Assembly: GCF_000025965.1 (NCBI RefSeq)
Contig: NC_006513.1
Coordinates: forward strand, 868,001 to 932,000
Origin: Aromatoleum aromaticum EbN1
Lineage (GTDB): Bacteria; Pseudomonadota; Gammaproteobacteria; Burkholderiales; Rhodocyclaceae
Reading direction: 5' to 3'
DNA length: 64,000 nucleotides
The notes under the pieces are model-generated. The model did not search any database. It was given only the letters and a program-made list of their open reading frames with translations, and was not told the origin of the DNA. The position numbers and the translations under genes are program-made. Positions 19,697 through 28,364 of the stretch are shown one piece after another (positions within the stretch are counted from its first letter, which is position 1; each line of letters begins with the position of its first letter).

Positions 19697-21187
19697 ATGC
19701 AACCTTGGGGCTTCTACGGTCGACAACGCGAACTTGCGGATCTGCGCGCAATTCTTGAGCGTGGGCGCTGGTTTTTCGTGCAGGTGTCGGGGCGGCGGCG
19801 CATCGGAAAGACCTCACTCATCCAGCAAGCGCTCAACCAGGCCGGGCGCCAAAAGCGGCTCTACATCCAGATCCCGGACTCGGACCCCACGGGCGTGCTC
19901 GTCGCCTGCAACGATTACCTTGAGACCTTTGGCATCAAGGACCGTGTCCGCAGCCTTGGCGAACTTGCCCAGTTGATCGCAAAGCTTGCCGAACAAGGCT
20001 ATGTCATCGCCCTGGACGAGTTTCAGTACTTCAGCCGTAAGCCCCTGTTCGACTTTTGCTCGCTGCTACAGGCCGAGATCGATGCCCTTTCGGCGCGCGC
20101 CGACCGCGTCCAAGGGGGGCTGATCGTTCTTGGCTCCCTGCACGCCGAAATGGCCGCCTTGCTCGAAGACCGTGCGGCCCCGCTTTTCAACCGCAGCACC
20201 GACAAGCTCATGCTGGACCACCTGGATGTCGCATCCCTGCTGGAGATGCTCGAAATCCACGCCGACTGCGAGCCCGAGCGCCTGCTCTTTCTGTGGAACC
20301 TGTTCGAGGGCGTGCCCAAGTTCTATCGGGACGCCTACGAGCAAGGCGTGCTCAACGCCGACCGCCCGGCTTTGCTCCGCGCGCTGTTCTTCAGCAGCTC
20401 GTCGCCGCTCAAAGGCGAGGCAGACAACTGGTTTCTGCGCGAATTCAGGGGGCGCTACGACATGCTGCTCCAGCACATCGCGCGGCACCCCGGATGCACC
20501 AACGCTGATATCGAAGCCGCGATCACCAACGTATCCCCTCAAGAAGGGAAGCAGGTCGGTGGCTACCTCAAAGTGCTGAGCGAGCGTTACGCCATGATCG
20601 AGCGCCGCCTGCCCATCTTTGCCAAACCCAAGGCGCGCAGCGGTCGCTACTACATCCGCGACAACTTCCTCAGAAGTTGGCTCGCAGCCCTGCAGCGCCC
20701 CGTTTCGGCAGTGCATTTCAGCCCGGAAGCACAGCTCATCGCCCAGGCGGATCAACTGCTGGCAGAAGCAGAGGGCTCGGCTCTGGAAGAGTTGGCAGGT
20801 CGGCTTTACGAAGAGACCAGCCGCAAAGGGCTGAGTGACTTCCCATTATCCGAGCGCATCAAGGGCTACTGGGATCGCGCCGGCATCGAGATCGACCTTG
20901 TTGCCGTCAGTGAAAGCACACGCCGCATCCGCTTCGGCACCTGCAAACGTAACCCCGACAAACTGCTCCCCAGTCTCGCCAGTCTGCGCAGCAACGTTGA
21001 CGCCTTCATAAGACATCACACGCAGTATGAGAACTGGACGGTCGAATACTGCGCGATCGCGCCACGGATCTCGCCTGCGCTTGAGGACAAGCTTGCCGCC
21101 GAAGGGGTAATCGCGCAATCACTGACAGATCTTTGGCAGCCATTGCTGCCCACACACGCAGTGCCAAGCGGGAAAACCGGGGTCTGA
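19697..21187 (+). CDS. AAA+ ATPase with C-terminal DUF234 (archaeal-type ATPase)
   Basis: 496 residues. Walker A is GRRRIGKTSLI near residue 35, Walker B is VIALDEFQYF near residue 107, followed by a sensor-like GLIVLGSLHAEM. A winged-helix region lies around residues 250-310. The C-terminal domain has EIDLVAV...RFGTCKRN, the layout of the DUF234 nuclease-like fold (E-x-D...x-x-K), with T in place of the usual acidic residue before CK. These ATPases are common in archaea and sporadic in bacteria; proposed roles are in defence or mobile elements, without proof. The last residues and stop are read from repeat type A. A 150-bp AT-rich stretch precedes the gene. Confidence 0.85.
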   Translation: MQPWGFYGRQRELADLRAILERGRWFFVQVSGRRRIGKTSLIQQALNQAGRQKRLYIQIPDSDPTGVLVACNDYLETFGIKDRVRSLGELAQLIAKLAEQGYVIALDEFQYFSRKPLFDFCSLLQAEIDALSARADRVQGGLIVLGSLHAEMAALLEDRAAPLFNRSTDKLMLDHLDVASLLEMLEIHADCEPERLLFLWNLFEGVPKFYRDAYEQGVLNADRPALLRALFFSSSSPLKGEADNWFLREFRGRYDMLLQHIARHPGCTNADIEAAITNVSPQEGKQVGGYLKVLSERYAMIERRLPIFAKPKARSGRYYIRDNFLRSWLAALQRPVSAVHFSPEAQLIAQADQLLAEAEGSALEELAGRLYEETSRKGLSDFPLSERIKGYWDRAGIEIDLVAVSESTRRIRFGTCKRNPDKLLPSLASLRSNVDAFIRHHTQYENWTVEYCAIAPRISPALEDKLAAEGVIAQSLTDLWQPLLPTHAVPSGKTGV

Positions 21188-21200
21188 CCCCAATTTCCCT
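21171..21200 (+). repeat. Palindromic repeat type A, copy 2
   Basis: Core GGGGTCTGACCCC with flanks GGAAAACC and AATTTCCCT, nearly the same as copies 1 and 4. It overlaps the 3' end of the AAA ATPase gene and supplies the TGA stop. Confidence 0.9.
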
Positions 21201-21224
21201 ATTTCCGTTTCCCTCCCAGCACCC

Positions 21225-21658
21225 ATGAAAACACGCTACAAGCAGTTCAACCCCAAGCGACGCATCGCCTCTTCGGGCCATGCGTCGCAGGTGGCGTTGG
21301 ACGCGCTCGCGCAGCGTGTGCGCTACGGCGGCAATCCGGAGCACAAGCGGAACCCCGGTGATTTTGGCCTGACGCCACCCGCTGATCCTCGCCCGGGCAA
21401 GTCGCTGTGCGATACCGCAGCGCTGTTCCGCAGAAGCGAGGCGCTACACGTGTTGCAAGCCGGCGTTCGCAAAGGCTTGATCAGCGATCGCCACGAAGGC
21501 GAATGCCTCAAGAACGTGTGGTCGGTGACCTCTCGAGCGGCATTCCGCTCGAAGCCCAGCTCGAGAACGCGGCCAAAGGGGTCTATCACGGCTACCCTAT
21601 GCCCGAAAGCGACCCGCTCGCCGCCGAAGTCCTCTCACGGTGGAGCATGCATGACTGA
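21225..21658 (+). pseudogene. Unrecognised small gene, frameshifted near 21.53 kb
   Basis: The reading frame from ATG 21225 gives MKTRYKQFNPKRRIASSG ... RVRYGGNPEHKRNPGDFGL ... LKNVWSVT and then turns into low-quality Ser/Arg/Pro sequence. In the -1 frame from about 21530 a sensible end follows: GIPLEAQLENAAKGVYHGY PMPESDPLAAEVL and a TGA at 21656-21658. A one-base deletion (or two-base insertion) around 21525-21540 explains this. Repaired, the product would be about 144 residues and its stop would overlap the start of the next gene by 8 nt. As it stands, the first frame runs on in frame into that gene. No function recognised. Confidence 0.65.
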
Positions 21659-22997
21659 GTTTCGTCTCGACCTCGACTGGCAAGCCACCGGCGACGCAGA
21701 CCCGCTCCTGCGTGACAGGTCGGCGTGGCTGGCGATTCGCCTTGGCGACGCCTGTCTCACGCGTAATCTGGACACCTGGTCCAGAACCGTGCGCGACAAC
21801 ATCCTGGTCTCCGCATACCCGCTGGCGATGTGGCTCGCCGCGTCCTGGTGGCGGCTCAGTTTCGAGCCCCTTCCGGCGCCCGGCCCCCAGCCAGACGTCG
21901 ATTGGCGCATGGCCCACGAGCTCGGCGCGGCCAACCACGGCTACGTGTGGCCGCGAGTCGTCTTTGCGGCAGACGGCCAGTCGATCAACGTCTGGGCGCA
22001 TCAAGCCGACAATCCGAAACAGTCCGCAAACTATCTCTGCAATCTCGATGCCCCCCGCGCTGTGCTGCTTGCCGACTTCCAGCTTGGCGTCACCCGGTTC
22101 ATCGAAGATGTCATCTACCGCGCCGAGGCGTGCGACCATCGGAGCACAGACCTCGCTGCCCTGTGGGCAGCGGTGCGCGAAGACATGAGCGACGAGCGCG
22201 CCCGCGCGCGCCGCACCCTCGAAGCCGAACTGGGCTTCGAGCCCGAAGAATGCCCCGCCGAACACATCACCCACGCCTTGCGCCTGCAAGAGGCAACCGG
22301 CACCAGCGCGATGTCCGAACTCGCCCCTATTTTCGGCAAAAGCCGTCACGGCACGGCGCTCGACCAGCTTGAAGCGCTCAAGGACGCGCGCGGTCTGATG
22401 GGCGCGCCGCAGATCACACCCAGCCCCCACACGCCAAGCCCCACCACACCCCCGTGGCAGCGGGGCATGACCGCAGCCCGCGCTTTGCGCAAACAGCTCG
22501 GCAACTGCGGCGCCCCGATCAACAACGCTCAACTGCTCGACCTGCTCGGCATCACCCAAAGCCAGGAGGCTGCCTGGCAGCCTCAGCAAAAACACCCCGT
22601 CGGGATTGCCAAGCCGACTGCCCGAGGCTTGATCGACTTCCTCCCGCGAAAGCGGCACCCCATCGGCAAACGCTTCGAGCTTGCCCGCCTGGTTGGCGAA
22701 TACATGATGCGGACGGGCGCAGAATCCGACTGGCTGGTCGAATCCGACCTCGCCACCGCCACGCAAAAACGCCAGCGCGCCTTCGCCGCCGAACTGCTGT
22801 GCCCGATCGACGCCTTGGTCGAGTTTCTGGACGGCGACTACTCCGAGTCCGCCCAGGAAGACGCTGCCGACCACTTCGAGGTCAGCGAGACCACCATCGC
22901 CGCGCTACTGGCCAACAATGCATGCCTGCCGATCGCCGAAAGCGCACGCCTGCCATATCGCGTGCAGACCCAGGCATTCCAGAGGCTCGATACATGA
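21651..22997 (+). CDS. ImmA/IrrE-like protein lacking the HExxH zinc site
   Basis: 448 residues. The C-terminal third resembles ImmA/IrrE metallopeptidases: KRFELARLVGEYMM sits where the family has the RFTLAHELGHY-type zinc site, followed by QKRQRAFAAELLCPIDALVEF and a terminal helical part HFEVSETTIAALLANN. Both zinc histidines are replaced, so this is probably a pseudo-enzyme. The N-terminal ~230 residues (VSAYPLAMWLAASWWRL, AANHGYVWPRVVFAADG) form an unrecognised domain. The ATG at 21651 overlaps the stop of the frameshifted gene, which suggests coupled expression in the ancestor. Defence or toxin-antitoxin function is possible but unproven. Confidence 0.6.
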   Translation: MTEFRLDLDWQATGDADPLLRDRSAWLAIRLGDACLTRNLDTWSRTVRDNILVSAYPLAMWLAASWWRLSFEPLPAPGPQPDVDWRMAHELGAANHGYVWPRVVFAADGQSINVWAHQADNPKQSANYLCNLDAPRAVLLADFQLGVTRFIEDVIYRAEACDHRSTDLAALWAAVREDMSDERARARRTLEAELGFEPEECPAEHITHALRLQEATGTSAMSELAPIFGKSRHGTALDQLEALKDARGLMGAPQITPSPHTPSPTTPPWQRGMTAARALRKQLGNCGAPINNAQLLDLLGITQSQEAAWQPQQKHPVGIAKPTARGLIDFLPRKRHPIGKRFELARLVGEYMMRTGAESDWLVESDLATATQKRQRAFAAELLCPIDALVEFLDGDYSESAQEDAADHFEVSETTIAALLANNACLPIAESARLPYRVQTQAFQRLDT

Positions 22998-23026
22998 GGA
23001 ATGCGAAAATCGAGGCCGAGGAGTTC

Positions 23027-23055
23027 GGGGAAAACCGGGGGCTGACCCCAATTAG
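23027..23055 (+). repeat. Palindromic repeat type A, copy 3
   Basis: Core GGGGGCTGACCCC preceded by GGGGAAAACC, 30 bp after the ImmA-like gene. Slightly degenerate on the right (AATTAG instead of AATTTC). Confidence 0.85.
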
Positions 23056-23091
23056 AACGCACCGAGGCCGGCGTGCGCATCTTCGACCAGC

Positions 23092-23120
23092 GAAAACCGG
23101 GGTCTGACCCCAATTTCCCT
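23092..23120 (+). repeat. Palindromic repeat type A, copy 4
   Basis: Core GGGGTCTGACCCC with GAAAACC and AATTTCCCT flanks, 65 bp after copy 3 and in the same orientation. It closes the cassette region before the AT-rich polysaccharide genes. Confidence 0.9.
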
Positions 23121-23199
23121 CCGCGGCACTCAGGTGGCAGCCAAACTGAAATCGTCGTAAGCGTAGAAACGATGCAAGCACACAAGCACAGGCAATAAC

Positions 23200-24453
23200 A
23201 TGAAGAAAACGCAAAACCAACCAACCATATTGATGATTGATGCTTTTAGCACACTCCACGTTGGGAACGGCGCGCTCATCGACAATACCTACAAGCTCTG
23301 CAAGCAATACCTAGGCGAAGATGTCGAGATACTTTCCATTGACGCCCCTACAAACGAAGGTCGATTTCCCGTAGTACGTGCTGATATCTTCACCGATTAC
23401 GGTGGCACTTTTATCCAAAAACTTAAAAAAGCTTTGTCGATTATATTTTTCTTCTTTATTGAATACCTCAACACAATCCTATTCCGAAACAAACTCCGTC
23501 TCCCTTGGCCGAAGCGTTTCGCGGACTTCCTTTCTGCAGTAGACCAGGCCAATATCTGCGTGTCACTTTCAGGAGAGACGATTAATGATCACTACCGTCC
23601 GCACATGTATCTTCGTCTGCTGACGTACTACTTGACTATCGTTAAAGGCAAGAAATTCATTGTCTTTCCTCAGAGTATCGGACCAGTTTTCCGCCCGACA
23701 TCAAAGTGGCTGCTGCGCAAGACTCTTGGCGACGCGCATACAATCTTTGCGAGAGACATCCCATCTTTTGAGCTCGCCCGCGCTCTTTGGGCAGACAAAG
23801 CAGTAAGCATCGTTTTCTGCCCCGACGTTGCCACAACGCAAGAATCGACACCGCACCCCCTACCGACACCAAGCGAAAAGAAGACGATTGGACTAACTGT
23901 CTCCGATATTCCAAAGGCAGAAATGGGCGTCACAAATGACTACCTTCCTGAGCTACTCGATGGCATTACGAGCACTCTCGACCAGGAAAGCTTCAACATA
24001 CTACTGATGCCTTCAAATTACAGACACGGTTCACGAAGCGCTGATTACGCTACATGCCTGGAAGCGAAGAAGTTCCTTGAGGAAAGGGGCTTCTCTGCAT
24101 CAATCCTCCCAGACCAAATCGTTCACCCCGACACTTACCAAGGACTCCAGAAGAACCTTTATGCATTCCTGAGCACCCGAATGCATGTAGGAATACTGGC
24201 AACTAGCGCCGGGATCCCCACCATGATGATCAACACGCAGCACAAAATTCGTTCCTACATGTCACTCATGGGAATGGAAGACTTTACGGTCGAACTTGAC
24301 CAACTACACACCATACCCGAGAAACTGAATCGCCTTATCAACGAAAACAAAGAGCTTCGCTTCCGTTTGAAACAAGGCAATGAGCATCTTCGTCAACAAG
24401 TAACAGACGCGATGATTACGATGAGCAAATCCGTACTTGAAGAGCAGAGCTGA
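23200..24453 (+). CDS. Polysaccharide pyruvyl transferase family protein
   Basis: 417 residues, PF04230/WcaK-like. It should add a pyruvyl ketal from PEP to a sugar of the repeat unit, in the cytosol. Indicators: an N-terminal MIDAFSTLHVGNGALIDN, the central FIVFPQSIGPVF (family PQSIGP motif), FARDIPSFELA (the ARD motif) and a C-terminal AFLSTRMHVGILATSAGIP (the RxHxxI-like nucleotide-binding motif). First gene of an AT-rich block of distinctly lower GC than wzz, pointing to separate acquisition. The flippase gene follows after 10 bp. Confidence 0.85.
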   Translation: MKKTQNQPTILMIDAFSTLHVGNGALIDNTYKLCKQYLGEDVEILSIDAPTNEGRFPVVRADIFTDYGGTFIQKLKKALSIIFFFFIEYLNTILFRNKLRLPWPKRFADFLSAVDQANICVSLSGETINDHYRPHMYLRLLTYYLTIVKGKKFIVFPQSIGPVFRPTSKWLLRKTLGDAHTIFARDIPSFELARALWADKAVSIVFCPDVATTQESTPHPLPTPSEKKTIGLTVSDIPKAEMGVTNDYLPELLDGITSTLDQESFNILLMPSNYRHGSRSADYATCLEAKKFLEERGFSASILPDQIVHPDTYQGLQKNLYAFLSTRMHVGILATSAGIPTMMINTQHKIRSYMSLMGMEDFTVELDQLHTIPEKLNRLINENKELRFRLKQGNEHLRQQVTDAMITMSKSVLEEQS

Positions 24454-24463
24454 TTAACTGACC

Positions 24464-25675
24464 GTGCTGAAGACTGGACTGATACTCGCCTTCGCATCAT
24501 TATGCGGCTTTCTAGCGAACTTCGTTTTCTCTGCAGTTCTCGACAAACTCGCATATGGCGAACTTGTCGCCGTCTTCGCGATCGTCAGCATTTTGGCCCT
24601 GGTCGCCCCCCTAGGCACCAACGCCTATTCGTTAACAAACCCGACTCATTACCAGAGGCATGCCAATGCCACAGTTGTCGTCCCAGCTCTAATTGCCACC
24701 ACGATCGGATTAGCGATATTTCTGAAAAATACGTCTCTTCCATACTTCGCCCTCGTCACGATGCTCGTGGCCAGCACTCTCTCAGTGCAGGGCATAATGT
24801 CATGCCAGATAAATAAAAACGGGCCTGGCGCAGCAGTTTTTCAGTCCATCCAATCTTTCATAAAAATCGGTGCGGCGCTCATTGTCTTTGCTTTATTCTT
24901 CACAGACCTAAGCCATCAGAACCGCCACTACGCACTTTTTTTAACGCTTGCAGCACTGAGCGCCCTGTCTATACCGCTGATCTTGAAACAGCTCATAGAT
25001 GCAAGGCGAGACGGACCTTTAATTAGTCTAAACTTCCTTAAAGAACTAGACAAAAAAGAAAGAAAACGACTTTTTTCGTTCTGGCTGTCATCAAACCTCG
25101 GCACCGCCTATAGCCTCGGAATAATTCCGCTTGTTGCTTACTTCCACGGCAAGGAGCATGCCGCCTATTTAGGCATTTATTTTATCTACTGGTCCGGCGC
25201 AAACATTCTCATCAACATAGTCATCAACCACCACTATTGGCCAAGATACTGCTCAGCCCAGTCCCAAGAGCTTAACGCCCGGCCACTTCTTGTACGGTCA
25301 TTAGTCGCTACCGTCACTGCAAGCATCCTAGTTTATTGTGCGTTAACCCTTACAACCCTTTTCTTCAGTGAACGTCTTTGGCCCGAGTACGCGGGCCTTC
25401 AAACATTTTTGCTTATAACCACATGCGCAGTTTCCATTCGAATATTGAGCGCATGGCTAAGCATGATGATCCTGAGCTTCGGTGACCTCATAGTCCGTAA
25501 AACTAAGGTCCAATTTCTTATACTACTGGCTATGCTTGTAGCCGTTCCGGCTCTTAACGAACCATCTTACGCAACAATTGGCTGGCTTGTTTTCTCCCTG
25601 GAGACCACATACTTTCTCGCTTATGTTCTCTCCTCAGCCAAACCCCTCCACAAAAAGCTCATAAAGCAAAAGTAA
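24464..25675 (+). CDS. Second polysaccharide flippase, Wzx-like
   Basis: 403 residues beginning at a GTG, with about twelve hydrophobic helices distributed over the whole length and a basic loop in the middle (DKKERKRLFSFW). Topology and neighbourhood fit an O-unit flippase. It shares no obvious similarity or base composition with the wzx at 17.0 kb, and it lies in the AT-rich block between the pyruvyl transferase and the FrhB-like gene. Confidence 0.8.
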   Translation: MLKTGLILAFASLCGFLANFVFSAVLDKLAYGELVAVFAIVSILALVAPLGTNAYSLTNPTHYQRHANATVVVPALIATTIGLAIFLKNTSLPYFALVTMLVASTLSVQGIMSCQINKNGPGAAVFQSIQSFIKIGAALIVFALFFTDLSHQNRHYALFLTLAALSALSIPLILKQLIDARRDGPLISLNFLKELDKKERKRLFSFWLSSNLGTAYSLGIIPLVAYFHGKEHAAYLGIYFIYWSGANILINIVINHHYWPRYCSAQSQELNARPLLVRSLVATVTASILVYCALTLTTLFFSERLWPEYAGLQTFLLITTCAVSIRILSAWLSMMILSFGDLIVRKTKVQFLILLAMLVAVPALNEPSYATIGWLVFSLETTYFLAYVLSSAKPLHKKLIKQK

Positions 25676-25685
25676 AATACACCTT

Positions 25686-27068
25686 ATGAACAGCACGCCA
25701 AAACTGGGGATTACAGAGTTAATCAGCGAAGGGCTGTGCATCGGGTGCGGCAATTGTGCCGCATACGAGCCGAAACGCTTTTCAATCGTCGAGACCGCAC
25801 ATGGCCTCTTGCAAGCCGAAGAGCATCAAGGGAACCCCTCCAGCGATAGCGCCGACATTTGCCCTTTTCTTAACGACACCCACAACGAAGACTACTTCAA
25901 CAACCACTACAAATCCGACTCGAATCATTTCGACCCGGAGATTGGCTTTTTCAAGAATGTATTTGCGGGCTATGCAAATAACGAAAAGCGTAGACATGAA
26001 AGCAGCTCTGGCGGCTTAACCACCTATTTGTTAGAGCAACTTTTTAAGCGAAATTTAATTACTGGTGCAATTGTTGTTCATCCCGCTCCAGGCAAGAATG
26101 GACGCCTTGAGTACAGAATCGCCCGAAACCAGCTCGACCTTGAGGGCAGCAGGAAGTCTAAGTACCACATGGTCTCGCACGACTCAGTGATATCAGAAAT
26201 CCTGGCATCTCACGAGGACGAACGTTTTATTTATGTCGGCATTCCGTGCGGCGTCAAGGCTATAAAGCTGCTTTGCAAGAGAATCCCACATTTAAACGAT
26301 CGCATCATTTACACAGCTGCAATTTTTTGCGGACATCAGAAATCCCATGCGTTCACCGAATTTGTTGGCTGGCAAATGGGTGTACATCCTACAAAGCTTG
26401 ACGCTCTCGACTATAGAGTCAAAAAGCCCACCAACGATGCCTCGCGCTATTTCTACAGAGCAATCAGCTCGGACGGCGCGCATGAGCAGCGCGTAGATAG
26501 GTTGAAGTGGATGGATTGGGGACTTGGTCTCTTCAAGCCAAAGGCATGTGATTTCTGTGATGACGTAACTGGCGAAGCCGCAGACATTATTTTTGGAGAT
26601 GCCTGGCATCGGAAATACGCTAGGGACTATCGCGGAACAAATTTAGTTATTACTCGAAGCGCCGAGCTTGAGAGGATCTTAATTGACGGCAGTGATTCTG
26701 GAGAGATAACACTTTCCAGCGAGGGAAAAAGCCTCATCTACGCAACCCAAGGTGGAAACTTTAGACATAGGCATGAAGGCCTTCTCAGTCGGATTCGGCT
26801 ATACGAAAGCAAGAACTTAGTGACTCCGCCTAAAAGTATTATGAGACTTTCCAGATACGTAAGCAAAACAAATAGAGATAGAATCTATACAACTAGGCAC
26901 TATATTTCGAAGAAGAGCCATGACGCATTTTTACTCGCAAAAGAAAGCGACAACCTTAATGTTTTCTATAATGAAATGCGAGTCAGCATTTCCGAGTATT
27001 ATCGTGAAACACGAACACTAAGAAGCGCCATAAGAGCAGCGATCCGCAGATTACTCAGAGTATTCTGA
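25686..27068 (+). CDS. Coenzyme F420 hydrogenase beta-subunit-like protein
   Basis: 460 residues. The N-terminus has a ferredoxin-like CxxCxxC (LCIGCGNCAAYEP). Further family signatures are SSGGLTTYLLEQL, YVGIPCGVKAIKLL, FCGHQKS and KACDFCDDVTGEAADIIFGD. FrhB/FdhB-type proteins without any hydrogenase partner are frequent in exopolysaccharide loci next to pyruvyl transferases, where they probably act as Fe-S flavoproteins on sugars; their reaction is not established. Same AT-rich block and strand as its neighbours. Confidence 0.85.
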   Translation: MNSTPKLGITELISEGLCIGCGNCAAYEPKRFSIVETAHGLLQAEEHQGNPSSDSADICPFLNDTHNEDYFNNHYKSDSNHFDPEIGFFKNVFAGYANNEKRRHESSSGGLTTYLLEQLFKRNLITGAIVVHPAPGKNGRLEYRIARNQLDLEGSRKSKYHMVSHDSVISEILASHEDERFIYVGIPCGVKAIKLLCKRIPHLNDRIIYTAAIFCGHQKSHAFTEFVGWQMGVHPTKLDALDYRVKKPTNDASRYFYRAISSDGAHEQRVDRLKWMDWGLGLFKPKACDFCDDVTGEAADIIFGDAWHRKYARDYRGTNLVITRSAELERILIDGSDSGEITLSSEGKSLIYATQGGNFRHRHEGLLSRIRLYESKNLVTPPKSIMRLSRYVSKTNRDRIYTTRHYISKKSHDAFLLAKESDNLNVFYNEMRVSISEYYRETRTLRSAIRAAIRRLLRVF

Positions 27069-27089
27069 AAAATAGTTTAATCTCATTAT

Positions 27090-28364
27090 ATGAAAGACTA
27101 CCTGAGGCTCCGCCCTGATCTTGTTTTGGTGGTTATGGCTTGCCTCCTGTTTGCTGTTGAACCCGTCCAGGGCTATCTATTTGGTGGCGATCTATCGAAA
27201 TCCGGGACAAATCTCATTGCCATTGCGTTCGTTTTCGCGATGACGGCCATCTCATTCGTGGCACCCAACTATCAGCGGAACTTACTCAACACGAGCAACG
27301 TTTTCATCGTGGTCGTTTCGCTACACACTTTAACCTATATCGTCATTTCCGGCTCGCTGAACGGTGCCGTTCGATACGACATCTTCGCACTCCTCCGATC
27401 CATAGTATTAGGTTACCTGCTCTACAACTTTTGCAGAGCGATCCCACACGAGAATCGTGAGCCAACACTTAAGAGGATAGCCTTAATAGTTTGGTGGACT
27501 GTATGCATTACGATCCTAGCCGGCAATCTTTCTGGCAAAGGGCTTTATACATATGCGGAACACTCGTCTGGTTATAAGTTCTTTTATCCATCTCTCAATG
27601 AATTGAGCTTTGTTTTCTTCTCCAGCTTCCTAGTACTGCTGGCGACACACCAAAATAACACTCGCAAAGCAATCTATACCTTATTAACTTTATTAACCTT
27701 TCTTGTAATCGGAAACAAGTCGTTTATTGCTTTATTTTCGATTAGCCTTACCGCGTATTTCTTCCTAAATCGCGGAACTATTGCGCGCATTACAATTCTT
27801 CTCATCCTCTGCGCCATATTGATTGCTCTTGCCAGCACGAATATAGCTGAGACTTTGATCGATAAATCCTTTGCTTTAATTATTTACATCCTTACTGAAC
27901 ACAGCTCTGGATCATCTAAACTACTCGTAAAACTCTCCTATCTTAATCCCTTCTCCGCTTTAGTTAGCGAGCGCGATACGCTTCTTTCGATCGCAGCTGA
28001 TATCTACCGCACAAACTACGGTTTATTTGAGACAGTTTTCGGACTCGGATACTCAACCTACGGATCAATCTACGGCATAGCGCGGGGTAGCGGTACGTTT
28101 TCTTATTCCGAGATGGATCCAGTCGACATTTTTATGTCTTATGGAATCCTTGGCCTGCTCATCACATTTGCTATCGCTATTTCCGTTTATTCCGAGCACA
28201 ACGAGATCTCGAATCGTTTTTACATGCTGCGCAGAATTTTAGTCATATTGTTTTTTTCAACCGGGGCTCTGACAGGACACTTATATCTCATGGGCTTTCC
28301 AGCATTCTTTTTCGCATGCTATGCGGGACTCTGCGCCTCACCGTATAGAAATTTGGCCCCGTAA
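27090..28364 (+). CDS. O-antigen/exopolysaccharide polymerase, Wzy-like
   Basis: 424 residues, about eleven hydrophobic segments and one larger polar loop (residues ~275-340, IYRTNYGLFETVFGLGYSTYG). Wzy proteins share topology rather than sequence, so the call rests on helix count, the loop and the position between flippase and glycosyltransferase genes. The stop overlaps the next start (TAATG). Confidence 0.7.
   Translation: MKDYLRLRPDLVLVVMACLLFAVEPVQGYLFGGDLSKSGTNLIAIAFVFAMTAISFVAPNYQRNLLNTSNVFIVVVSLHTLTYIVISGSLNGAVRYDIFALLRSIVLGYLLYNFCRAIPHENREPTLKRIALIVWWTVCITILAGNLSGKGLYTYAEHSSGYKFFYPSLNELSFVFFSSFLVLLATHQNNTRKAIYTLLTLLTFLVIGNKSFIALFSISLTAYFFLNRGTIARITILLILCAILIALASTNIAETLIDKSFALIIYILTEHSSGSSKLLVKLSYLNPFSALVSERDTLLSIAADIYRTNYGLFETVFGLGYSTYGSIYGIARGSGTFSYSEMDPVDIFMSYGILGLLITFAIAISVYSEHNEISNRFYMLRRILVILFFSTGALTGHLYLMGFPAFFFACYAGLCASPYRNLAP

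Noticed and set aside
19515-23120. Type A repeats as intrinsic terminators
   Set aside because: The palindromic core is followed by AATTTCCC, not a T-run, and one copy pair is only 65 bp apart; a terminator role is not excluded but not supported.
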